DNA of 64,000 nucleotides from Calycina herbarum. Its lineage: Eukaryota; Ascomycota; Leotiomycetes; Helotiales; Pezizellaceae. The notes under the pieces were generated by a model. It saw only the letters and a program-made list of their open reading frames with translations. It made no database searches and was not told the origin of the DNA. A program made the translations under genes and the position numbers. Shown in pieces: positions 1-11,633 of the stretch. Each line of letters opens with the position of its first letter. Position 1 is the stretch's first letter. The stretch spans positions 1 to 64,000 of the forward strand of contig LLEY01000206.1 of assembly GCA_001414485.1 (NCBI GenBank). Direction: 5' to 3'.

Positions 1-114
1 ACCCTAACCCTAACCCTAACCCTAACCCTAACCCTAACCCTAACCCTAACCCTAACCCTAACCCTAACCCTAACCCTAACCCTAACCCTAACCCTGACCC
101 TGACCCTAACCCTC
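1..114. repeat. Telomere repeat (CCCTAA)n
   Basis: Tandem CCCTAA hexamers run from the first base; two CCCTGA variants occur near 93-104, then canonical units to about 114. This is the C-rich strand of a TTAGGG telomere read from the chromosome end inward, so the window starts at a physical chromosome end. A second short CCTAACCC block at about 138-150 is separated by about 24 bp of GC-rich sequence. Confidence 0.98.
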
Positions 115-149
115 GAAGTCCCGCGCCTGCCGCTGTGCTAACCCTAACC

Positions 150-2118
150 CGCAGCCACTTATAATAATATTCTAAGCTAAATATAAGCTATTAACAACCT
201 TAAGAGAACCGAGTTCAGGCCTATATACTAGCTAACCAGCTTAAATATAAAATATAACTATAAGCTTATAGAGGAACTACTGCTTTATAGTAAGATACTA
301 GTGCTTCTATAATTCGATCTAGGTAACTTTCTCTTCTAGGCTCTTCTTCAACATCTGAAAACCGCTAGTAGCAGCGCGTACTCGCTAGAGAAGAAAGGTA
401 TACTCTATAACAAGTTCTAGATTAGTAGTATACTTAGTAAAGTTAAACCCGGCCTTATAGAACTGCTATGTCTAAGTAGTAGAATTAATAATATAAGATA
501 AGTAAATACTAGATAGTTCTTTATTAAAAGACAGTATTATTATCAGCTTCTTAAGCTCTTAAACAAGACTAGTGCCTATTACGCTAATCTTAGTAAGCTC
601 GACGGGTTTCCTAAGGAAATAAACAGTCTACTTCTCTTCGGCCTAGTAGATATTAGACAGAGACTAGTATACTAGGTTATCCTTCTTACCTTTAGCTAGC
701 TAAGTAAGAATACTTAAAGCAGGTAAGAAGGAGCCTTTAATAAGGTAAGCTAGGCGAAATGCTTTAACACGGTCTTGTACTAATCGGATCTTAGCCTTGC
801 CTTTCAATCTAAGCTTAGGCCACGGCTAAGATAGAATAGCAAGCTTAAGAGTAAGTAGGCGTATAATCTAAAGCATCTTAGTAAGAACAGACGTATAATA
901 TATCAGACCCCGGAATCCTTTAGTAGTTGAATCAATTCTATAAACGGCTAGATAATATATTAGAAGAGAGTTATATAGCTTAAGCTTACTAAGGTCCTAC
1001 GTACTAGCTAATTAGTATAATCGTATCACCTGAGTTACTAGAATATAGCTGTTTATATTAGGTTTACTAGCCTCTAAAGTGTCCTAGATAGTACTAAGAG
1101 CTTTCTACTAGTCCTAGCTATACCTGACCTCTGTTTCAGTCTCCTCCTTAAACTTAACTAGATTCGTCTAAAGTATATAACATAGAAACTAGGCCTAGAT
1201 CTAGCTATAGATGTTCAAAGTTATAAAACTCTAGAGTAATTTAAATAGATACTAGCTAGCAATTTCGTTTTTAGGCGACACCTACTATTTTAATACATCC
1301 TTATAATCTATATTCTTAAGAGTGTCTAGCGTACGTGTCCGGATCTGATCCTACGTATCTAGGAGTCGTTAAAGCTCTAGTTCGTCAGGTCTAGAATATC
1401 GTATAAACGCATACGTCTTAATAAGGTTATACTAGGACTAGGCTAAGACTATATACTACTTCGTAAACTGGAGCTACGAATCTAACTTATATATAGTCGG
1501 CTTAGTATATAAAGCTAACCTTCGCTCGTCAGCTTTAGTTTTCTATTTCTAAATCTCTTCTTTAATAAGATCCTCGCTATTTGATTCTAGGTTTAAGTTA
1601 ACTATAGTTAACTTAGTACTCTAGTTAACATCTTATGTCTGTCGTATTACGTCCACGTCTACGTCTACCGCCTAGTATCGCACCCTCTTTACTATAAACC
1701 ACGACTACAGTTAAATAGCTCGAAATAATTACTCGTTAGACACTCGCTTTTTATTATACTCCGTATTTAAGTACTGTTATATAACACGTCGATTAATAGT
1801 CTTATACTAATAATCTTAATACTAGAAACCGTTTAAAATCGGAAGCACCGGCTATAGTAGAGAACTGTCTAATAGAAGTAGTATACTACGGAAATCATAT
1901 AGCTACTACTACTGCTCTAGATACTCTACAGCCTGCTGTCGATGCTCTAGTTTTACTTAATATTTATTACATAAGTAAGTTGTAATAGCGCCTGGGCTTA
2001 GAGCGTACTAGCACTCGGCGGCGTAGTAGATAATAATACGAAACTCGGGAATTAACGTCAGCTACGAGCTCACGGCTTCGGGTAACAGTAGTAGCAGTTG
2101 TAAAGACTGAAAAGATAT
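150..2118 (-). pseudogene. RIP-degraded telomere-linked helicase-type gene relic (DUF3505 region)
   Basis: Read on the minus strand in one frame from about 2118 down to 150, the translation is continuous apart from many TAG/TAA codons that replace Gln and Trp codons. Residues from about 2070 to 1690 match the DUF3505 layout: two Cys/His finger-like segments, the second around a PILNGF motif near 1830, each followed by a His-rich helix (His codons now often Tyr). Further on, a segment with YYLAV near 950 and one with AG-PEL-SLK near 210 match the N-terminal part of fungal subtelomeric RecQ-like (telomere-linked helicase) proteins. The RecQ helicase core that should follow is absent because the coding homology runs straight into telomere repeats. 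No function is expected. Family assignment is from memory of conserved blocks, not from a search. Confidence 0.72.
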
Positions 2119-2159
2119 AATATAAGTGATTAAATTACTTAAAATACGTCTAGAACCCT

Positions 2160-5100
2160 TCTTCCTAAGAATGTATATTCTAGTATATACGCTCGCTTAT
2201 ACGGACTATATACTGCTATTGCTATAGACGAGCCTTACTAAGAAAAAATACATATACTAGAATATATACGATAAATACTATTAGAGCTTATAAAGCTCGA
2301 ATATTAAGATCTAGGGCCTAGACTCTTCTAGAAACACTATAGACCTCTTAGAAACGCTCGACAGATACTATATAGTAGGTAATAAGCGGTAATATTACTA
2401 ATAGACCGAAAGTCACCTATAAAGCATCTATAAAGAGTATAGATTAGGAACTAGCATCTGCTAAAGTCTTAATAACTAGTACTAAGCGTGCTAAATAGAT
2501 GTTCTAGGAAGAACGAAGTAACTATGCTTATACTGGTCGCTGTCTTTGCTATAGAGCTACTAGTTATTTTATTTAAGAATGTCTATATAGACTACTAAGG
2601 CGACCTATAACAGTAGATTCGGTCTGTAAACAGAAGGCAGAGGTTAAGGAGGTAGCGCTAGAATTAGAAGAAGAAGACGGTGATATCTCCTTAGATTTAG
2701 AAAACTAGTAGCTCCTATTAAAAAGCGTAGACAGAGGCGACGAAGGGAGTTGTTAGTAATAGATACTTAGAGACATTTTAAGTAGGAATATATAGACGAA
2801 AAACCTCTTCTTATATCGGCTTTAGTAAATAGAGTAGCTACTTTATAAGCCTTAGTAGATTTAAGATATTTAGTCTATAAAATTATTTTAGACTATTTTA
2901 TCTGTTATTATTAGCTCTCTTATATATAAATTACACTAAGGCATTTATAGTTAGTAGAAGGAGTATTAGAGAATGTTATATCCTAAGTAGTATCTTTTAG
3001 TATAGATATTAGAGGCTACTAGTAGAAACGAGTTTATATTTATATAGTCTCTAAGATCGAGAGCTATAAAATAATTCTAGGAAAATCTTAGTTAAGGAAA
3101 GAGCGAGCTTTACTTAACGCTATTAAGAGATGCTTACTCTTCTAAGACTCTAGGTTAGAAGTTTATAGCGAGCTAGAAAAGTCTTACTCTTATAAGTAAG
3201 TAAGCGTAGCTGTCTTCTACTTTCTTACGGATTATAAACGTAAGCTATAAGTTTTCTTAGCTAGCTTTGTAGATATTAGTAAAGCGTTAGTAGAGAAGAA
3301 GTATATAGACCCGCGGATAAAGCTGCCTAGCTAGATCGGTTCAGAATTCTACTTAGCTTTCGATAGAAAAGAAGTAAATAAGTTACTAGTATACTAATAA
3401 GGAATTAATTATAGTATTAAGCTTTTATAAATAGATAGCGGATCTAAGGAGATAGTCCTATAGAGGCTACTTTATAATATATTATAGAACGAGCTATTAG
3501 TACTCTATAAAACCCTAATAGAGCTACTAGATAAGGAATTTATTTAAGTAAGTAACTCTCTAGTAGCTATGCTAGTACTCTTTATATAGAAGCTAGAAGA
3601 GGGCCTACGGTTCTATTATAACTACCGGGTACTAAATAAGTTAACCTATAAGGACCGCTATCTATTACTCTTAATCTAAGAAATACTTAACTAGATTAGA
3701 AAAGCAAAGTAGTTTATAAAAATAGATATTATTACTATATTTTATAAGATACGAATTAAGAAGGAAGATAAGTAGAAAACGGCTTTCTAAACACGCTTTA
3801 GGCTTTTTAAATAGCTTATTACCTCTTTTAAGCTTATAAATGCTCTTAGTACTTTCTAGTAGTATATTAATTATATACTTTAAGAGTTCTTAGACAACTT
3901 TGTCTTAGTATATATCGACGATGTCTTAGTCTTTATAGATAGTACCTATAACTAGTACCGTAAGTATATCTATAAAGTAATATAAAGGCTTTAAGATACT
4001 AGGCTATAGCTTAATATTAATAAGTACGAATTTAAAGTATAGTCTATAAAGTACCTTAGGTTTATTATAGAAGTAGGGAAAGGTTTATAGATAGACCTAG
4101 CTAAAATATAGGCTATTATAGATTAGAAAGCACTAATAACAGCAAAAGACGTCCTTAGCTTCCTAGGATTTGCGAATTTCTATCGACGGTTTATTAAGGA
4201 CTTTTTATAGATTATAGCTCCTCTTTATAGACTCGTTAAAAAGGATATATCCTTCTAATAGACAGACGAAGCGAATAGAGCCTTCGAATAGTTAAAGCAG
4301 GCCTTTACAGAGGCTCTAGTACTAGCTTAGCTTAACTTAGATTACGAGACAGTTCTAAAGACAGACTTCTCTAGATATTACTTAGGAGGCGTGCTCTCTT
4401 AAGTAAAGAATAGCGTCTTATAGCCTATAGCCTTCTTCTTAAAGAAATACGTATCTACTAAATATAATTACCTAATATATAATAAAGAGTTATTAGCTAT
4501 TATTCGTTGTCTTAAGAAATAGGAAGCGGAGTTAAAAAGTGTTAGGTAGTTTATAGTACTTATAGATTATAAGAATCTTAAGTACTTTATAATAGTCTAT
4601 AAACTGTTTAAAAGACAAATATAGTAGTAGTTAATACTTAGTAAGTTTAACCTAATAATCTAATACTGCTTAAGTAAAGAGAGAGGACTACTAGATATAT
4701 TAATAAGAAGGGACTAGGACCTTCTAGAGAAGGGAGATAAACGTCTTAATTATAAAATAGTATAATTAATTCTAGATAGAATAATTTAAGAAAATACTAT
4801 ATAGCTAGCACTAGTATTAACAAATAGGAGGAATCAAGTAAGTAACGTAGCAACGTAGTAAGCGTTTATAGACCAACTATAGAACCTCTAGGAAGAGGGA
4901 AAGGTATAGGATAAGCACTTTAGACGTCTTATAGATACTATCTACTAAGAAGATAGAGTGTTTCTAGCAGACCTCGCTTCTCTAGTTAAAGTCTCTATCT
5001 CTAACTACTTAGTTAATAAGAACAGTGATTTACAGTTTAGAGGTAGACTATAGGTCTCTAACTATAAGCTGCTATAGACTATAATTATATAGGAACTCTA

Positions 5101-6690
5101 TAATTCTATACTTATAGGCTATCCTAGTAAGAATAGGACAATTGTAATAGTCTTAAGAGAGTTCTTCTAGCTAAACTTATAGACTATAGTTAAGTAGTTT
5201 ATCTATAACTATAGAGTTTACAGACGTACTAAGGTCTAGAGGGATTATAAATAAGGCCTACTTTGTCTCTTACTAATTCCTAAGCAGCAATAGCAGGAGA
5301 TCTCTATCGACTTTATTAGACTACTATTTATAAGTAAAGGCTCTAATATAATAGCAGTGTTTATAGACTGTTTAGGTAAAGGGGTGCTCCTTATAGACTA
5401 TAACTCGACTATATTATCAGAGGAATTTGCTCGCTTATTTATTACTATATACTATAGCTTATATAGACTACTAAGAGTAATAGTATCTGATAGAGGCCTG
5501 TAATTTATTAGACAAGTATAGAAGACGCTTTATAACTTCTTACGGATTAAACGACGGATCTCTATAGCCTTCTATCTATAAACTAACGGGTTAATAGAAT
5601 AGGTAAATACTGAAGTCGAGACGCTTCTATAGCAGTGGATTAATATAGCTTAGGACGACTGGGCCGACTAGCTGCCAGTAGTATAGTTAGCTTTTAACGG
5701 ACGGGATTTAACATTAACGAGTATAAGCCTCTTCTAACTTAGCTACGGCTATCTGTTATAGACTATCGACTTCTTAATAGACGTTATAGTACCTGTAAAT
5801 ATAAAAACACTAATTCAAAAGAGCGAAGCAATAGTAGCAAAGATTAAAGCTATTATAGAATAGGTATAATTATTAATAGCAAGGGTATAATAAGACTAGA
5901 AGACTTAAGCAAATCGTTTATAGAATACTACTCCTATATATAAGGTTAGAGATAAGGTTTACTTAAGCTTACGGAATATACAGATAGACAGGGCTAGTAA
6001 GAAACTAGATACTCGATCCGCTAAGTTTATAGTTATCGAGGTTATTAGCCTGTTTATATATAGGCTAGACACTCTACCTAGTATCTATAATATCTTTAAT
6101 ATAGACTTATTAAGGCTAGCAGCTATAGACCCGCTGTCTAGTTAAATTATAGACGATGATCAACTACCTATAATATTAGTAGACGATACTATAGAATAGT
6201 AAGTTAAAAGAATACTAGGTTAATAGTAAAAGAAGCTCTTAGAGAAAGGCTCTCGTACTCGACTCGAGTATAAGGTTAAATAGACAGGATACGTAAACCT
6301 AATATAGGAACCTACTACTAAGTTAGAGGACATAGTAGCTCTAGACACCTACTTTTAAGAGTAGGAAGGGGGGTAATGTCAAGGGTTATACCTGTGGAAT
6401 AAGTCTCGGAGTACTCCAGCGACGCATTCACGTGACCTCGCTTAGCAACGTATAGACGTAACAGAACCTTCGAGAGTACTCTTAGTAGAACCCTCTAGAA
6501 AGAGCTAACTGAGTATATAAGTTAGTAAGGACTCTAGCTTAGAAAGGATAATCGAATCTTCTTATATATAGACAGCCTCTGTAGTTCAATTCATTAGCAC
6601 TTGCTATAAGCTCTAATAAATACCTTTATAGTTAGATACCGGTTTCGTTATACTCTATTCGTATAACTCTGCTCCGAGCCTCGGAAGGTA
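2160..6690 (+). mobile_element. RIP-degraded Ty3/Gypsy chromovirus relic
   Basis: One plus-strand frame carries a whole gag-pol in order, broken by TAG/TAA codons that come from Gln and Trp. Visible domains: a CCHC zinc knuckle near 2541-2585 (one Cys and the His now read Tyr); an aspartic protease ALVDS motif near 2850; reverse transcriptase from about 3600, with an NYRVLNK block and the active-site YIDDV near 3920; RNase H near 4310-4600; integrase core near 5290-5525 with DFI and SDRG blocks; and a C-terminal chromodomain near 6260-6360 (EYKVK-TGY, then EP). The chromodomain marks a chromovirus. A purine-rich tract precedes the 3' LTR. No matching 5' LTR is seen, so the 5' end is probably truncated where it meets the subtelomeric relic. 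The element cannot be active. Confidence 0.88.
6377..6690 (+). repeat. Putative 3' LTR of the Ty3/Gypsy relic
   Basis: It starts with TGTCAAGG directly after a purine-rich tract (GGAAGGGGGG at about 6364) and the end of the chromodomain frame. It contains a TATA-like GAGTATATAAG near 6511 and an AATAAA-like signal near 6614, as expected for LTR promoter and polyadenylation signals. The right edge is uncertain because the second LTR needed for comparison is missing. Confidence 0.55.
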
Positions 6691-7680
6691 ATTAGATAAT
6701 TTACTACTACTACGAGGTATAAGAAGCTACTAATTAGAAGAGGTAAGAGGTTTAAAACTCTCGGCCGCGGTAGAAGCGCTAACGTAGAAGCTATTTAATT
6801 AGCTAGGAAACAGGATTCTAGGACTTTCTTAGAGAGAAATAAGAGAACGAACGTATTTTTATAGAATCGTTTAGAAAGTAGTATCTTAGTATTATTATTT
6901 ACAAACGAAGAATCGAGGGATTCTTCTAGGATAAAGTAAGAGAATATATAATATTAGCCTAGAATCTTAGGCTATAACACTTACGTAAGCGCCGGAATTA
7001 ATATCTAAAACCTTACGTTATACGTCGTAAATAAGACTCTTGTATTATTCTATTATCTACTCTATATTATCGGTAAAACCTTTGTTCGAGGCTCCTTTGA
7101 AAGCCTCGGACGAGTACTTAACCTGGGCTTATCCCACCGTAGAAATGCAAGCGTTTTACACCCTACTTTTTATCACAGTTTATAGCTGTTAAGATCACGT
7201 GAAGCGGCTGAAAATGAGAAAAGAGTCTTCAACTGCTGCTACTAACGACGATGATACCTGGTCACCTACCGTACCTGCTTCTGGCATGCGCTATCCTTTG
7301 TTTGCTAGCCGCCCCAATCATGGCACGATCATTCATGGTGTGTAGATCAGTCTACAATCGCGGATAATTTCATTGACCATCTTCCGAAACATCACCCGAA
7401 CCTGGTTTTCCTCAATCATGTCGATGATATCATTGGACAATTGGAATCTTTTGATTAATTCAAGGTCTTCCTATCTTCAACAATCTTATCGCATCCTTCA
7501 TCTTAGGAAGGTAGGTATCAGCATGACCCCGCACGACGCGGATGGCGGGGCTAGAAACCCAAGATGGGATGAGATGCATGTCTGAATCTGTTATGACAGC
7601 GAGCAACAACATGTCACATATATCAATCGGAAAGGGAATTCTCTCCCTCCTCCAACATCTCGCGATTTTAGTCCTGGCTT
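6691..7680. other. AT-rich relic DNA then beta-galactosidase promoter region
   Basis: From 6691 to about 7130 the sequence is AT-rich and RIP-like with no recognisable coding content. Composition changes sharply at about 7130-7145 to normal gene-type sequence, which then serves as the upstream region of the GH35 gene. No gene is supported here. Confidence 0.6.
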
Positions 7681-7704
7681 TTGCACTGTTCAACATCGTT
7701 CGCG

Positions 7705-10700
7705 ATGAAGCTTTCCAGTCTATTGGCGGTGGCCTCTTTGTGCAATGCGCTGTCCTTCGATCAACAACCGTCCCGTCTTTCACTTCAAATGCCAAATGAT
7801 CCAGCAAAACGAGCAATGTTGCAAAACATAGTAACGTGGGATCAACATTCGCTGTTTATCCATGGCGAGCGAATTATGTTTTTCAGTGGAGAAGTTCATC
7901 CATTCCGGCTACCAGTAGCCTCCCTTTATTTGGATGTATTTCAGAAGATCAAAGCGATGGGTTTCAATTGTGTAAGCTTTTACACAATGTGGGCTTTGCT
8001 TGAACATAAACAGGGAGAGTTCAAGGCCGGCGGCGTGTTTGATTTGGTGCCTTTCTTCGAAGCTGCTTCTGAAGCCGGAATTTACCTTCTTGCCGTAGGT
8101 TACATTGCGTGCGGTCCTTCCCTTCTGAGACTGACCTTTGCCAGAGACCAGGACCTTACATCAATGCTGAAGTTACCGGTGGTGGGTTCCCGGGTTGGTT
8201 GCAACGGATTACTGGACGGTTACGGACCTCGGACCCAGAATATCTGGCAGCCACGGACAAGTAAAATCCTCAAATCCACAAAAGTTACACAGCACTAACA
8301 CCTTGTCAAGTTATATGGCCAAGATTGGCGAGATTATCGCCAAATATCAAATCACAGAAGGTGGGCCTATCATACTGTGGCAGCCAGAAAATGAATACAG
8401 CCGGTCTGGCTACATCACACCATTTCCTCAAACAGATTACATGCAGTATGTGGAAGATCAAGCCAGGAATGCTGGAATAGTGGTTCCTTTCATATCCAAT
8501 GATGTAAATCCCTTGGGTTACTTTGCTCCAGGAACGGGGCAGGGAGAGGTTGATATTTACGTGAGATGTCAAGATAGCCACGAGAACTGGTGCTATTTGC
8601 TGATATTATCGTAGGGATACGATGGCTACCCACTGAGATTCGACTGTGTAGGTGTACTTATCAAAGTTGAGAATCGAGTTTTTGAATCTGACAAGCTTTC
8701 TAGTCGAACCCCACAGTATGGCCAGCGAATTTTCTACCAACCACCTGGCGTGCACTGCATCTGAAGCAGTCTCCAAACACCCCCAATGCGGTTGTCGAGG
8801 TTGGTTACCCATCAGAGTGCCTTTAATATCAGAACTAATTTTCCAAAGTTTCAAGCGGGGTCGTTTGATGCTTGGGGTGGGCCTGGATTTGAGAAATGCT
8901 CAGAGCTCTTGGGATATGAGTTTCAACGGGTTTTCTACAAGAATTTGTTTTCTGCTGGAACTACTTTCTTGAATCTTGTAAGTCTTCTGTAAAGGTATGA
9001 GCCATAACTTTGAAAGTAGCACCCACTAATCAGAGTTTTTTATAGTATATGGTAAGTTTGACATGAAGAACTTGGATGAGAATGCAGTACTAAGAAAATT
9101 CCAAGATCTTCGGAGGAACAAATTGGGGTGGCATTAGTCAGCCAGAAGGGTATACTTCTTACGACTACGGCTCCGCCATCGAGGAAGACGGACGTGCCTT
9201 GAACAGAGAAAAGTATAGCGAGTTGAAACTTCAAGCTCAAATGCTGAAAGTCTCTCCCGGATATCTTACCGCCACACCGAATATCAACTACACGAATCTT
9301 GTTTACAGCACTACCAAAGAAATCGCCGTCACTCCACTCATTGGAAATGGTACGCATGGAAATTTCTATGTTGTAAGACACCTTGACTATGCTTCTCAGG
9401 CAATAACAAACTATACAATTGAGTTTTCGACATCGGTGGGGCCGCTTATCGTTCCTCAACTCGGTGGATCTTTGACCTTAAAGGGTCGAGATTCAAAAGT
9501 GCATGTCAGCGACTATTTTGCAGGCATCAATGTGCTTTACTCTACAGCTGAAATCTTTACCTGGAAACAGTATATCGATAAGACAATCCTTTTGGTTTAT
9601 GGGGATACCGGAGAAAGGCACGAGATGGCCTTCAATTTAACATCGGAACTAGTGGTTGTTGAGGGTGATGGAGTTGTGACCAAATTAGTACGAGGGAATT
9701 GGGTTGTTCAATGTATCACTGACTCGACACGAAAGGTGATCCAAATGGGATCATTCATAGTTTATATCCTTGGTGAGTTCGCAGCGGGCAGGTTTTCTTT
9801 CTAGCATACTAATGTCAACAGACCGAGACTCAGCGTACGACTATTGGGTTCCGGATATTGGCCCAGCATATGGGACTTCGAACCTTAACCCAGAATCCGT
9901 AATTATCAAAGCGGGATATCTTGTCAGAAATGCTTCTATATCAGATGGGTCCCTCTACGTATCTGCAGATTTCAACACCTCTACATCAATTGAAGTGATT
10001 GGGGCACCGGCAGACATAACAAAGCTTTTCATCAATGGGGAAGAAAAGGCTTACCCAAAAACGGAGATACCATTGCCAGCACTTGATCTAGATCTTCCCA
10101 ATCTCTCGGGGCTTGAATGGAGTTATGTTGATTCGTTGCCCGAAATCAAGTCCGATTACGATGACAGTCTCTGGGTCGTTGCCGATCATATGAATACCAC
10201 AAACCCAGCTGGAATGCCTCTTTTGACACCCGTATCGCTCTACGGAAGCGATTATGGTTTTCACGTCGGTGCTCTCATCTACCGCGGTTCTTTCACTTCA
10301 ACTGGGCAAGAAAGTTCTCTATACATCTCGACCCGTGGTGGCTGGGCATTCGCATCTTCAGTCTTTCTCAACGGAACCCCTATTGGGTCCTTCGCTGGCG
10401 AAATGGAAAGCGAATGGAACAATGCGACTTACGACATGCCATCACTCACAGCAGGAAGCACTTACATCCTCACAGTCATTGTAGACAACATGGGTCTGGA
10501 AGAAGACACCCCCGGCGCCGACGACATGAAATCTCCTCGCGGCATCATTGACTATGCACTCACTGGCTCGAACAGCACCGGTAACGCGCCTATATCATGG
10601 AAATTTACTGGAAACCTGGGCGGTGAAGACTACGTAGACCAAATCCGTGGACCACTAAATGAGGGTGGTTTCTTCGCTGAACGTCAAGGTTTCACTGCTG

Positions 10701-11125
10701 CTAACCCACCTGCTGAGGTTCTTGCTTCTGGAAGTCCCTACACCGGTCTCGACACGGCGGGAGTAAACTACTATACAGCGAACTTTTCTCTTGCTCTCCC
10801 GTGCGAGAAATGGGATATCCCGCTCTCTTTCGTGTTTAAAAACTCGACTACTGCTAAAGGATATCGTGCCCTCCTATACGTCAACGGTTGGCAGTTTGGC
10901 AGGTATGTATCTAATATTGGCCCGCAGACACGCTTCCCTGTTCCGGAAGGAATTCTGAATTATAAGGGGACTAATTGGGTTGGATTGATGTTGTGGGCTT
11001 ATGGGAAAGAGGGGGCGAAGGTTGAGGGGTTTTCGCTGGAGTCTGGGACGCCGGTTTTGTCAGGGAGATCTCCGGTTGTACTTGTTGAGAGTCCCGGGTG
11101 GAGTTTTAGGAAGGGGGCCTATTAA
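7705..11125 (+). CDS. Secreted GH35 beta-galactosidase
   Basis: Likely hydrolyses terminal beta-D-galactosyl residues of plant polysaccharides outside the cell. Nine exons: 7705-8094, 8145-8260, 8311-8560, 8615-8647, 8704-8799, 8849-8977, 9046-9051, 9106-9772, 9822-11125. They join in frame to 996 residues, close to the ~1000 of fungal LacA-type enzymes. The start at 7705 begins a signal peptide ([15 protein letters not shown]); an in-frame ATG at 7681 would only add eight residues. The GH35 signature [16 protein letters not shown] is present; acid/base Glu lies in QPENEY (about residue 197) and the nucleophile Glu in [12 protein letters not shown] (about residue 295, at the exon 5/6 junction). 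A downstream region has jelly-roll-like domains typical of the family. Exon 7 is only 6 nt. The gene is intact although flanked on both sides by RIP-degraded transposons, and it is the first intact gene from the telomere. Confidence 0.93.
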
Positions 11126-11633
11126 GTGATACGTATGTGGAAGGTCTGGGACACGATATTAGAGTCGAGTAAAGAGGAAAGGCAAAGATAAATCCGTAGC
11201 GAGTTCCATAAGTGCAAAAGTACAGTACACCTAGATAAAGTTTGTCGAACAATATTATTTAAAACTATCTAGAGTAATCAATATAATTAATCCAAAGAAG
11301 TTAACAGCAATTCAAATTTGCTCAAGTTCCTTGTATGATAAATAAGAGATTAATTCAATTTCCTCAGATGGTTTAGAATAACATCTTTAAACCGACATAG
11401 TTCAGATGAACGACGAACGATGAGCGACAAATGAGGGTAACACGTCCACTTGTGAGAATAAGAAATTTAGATCAAAATATTCAGCGAATAATTAAGAACA
11501 ATGGAAAGATAACATAGAAACCGTACATTGTACTTGACTCCCTACTAATACTACTTCTTCGTCACGCTCAAACTTAGGCAGATTTAGTTTCTCAAGTAAC
11601 GTCTCTCAAATTTCAAGATGGAAATCTTAGACA
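11126..11633. other. Intergenic, no gene seen
   Basis: AT-rich sequence between the beta-galactosidase stop codon and the target-site duplication of the hAT relic. It presumably holds the 3' UTR; no coding frame or RNA gene is recognised. Confidence 0.6.
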
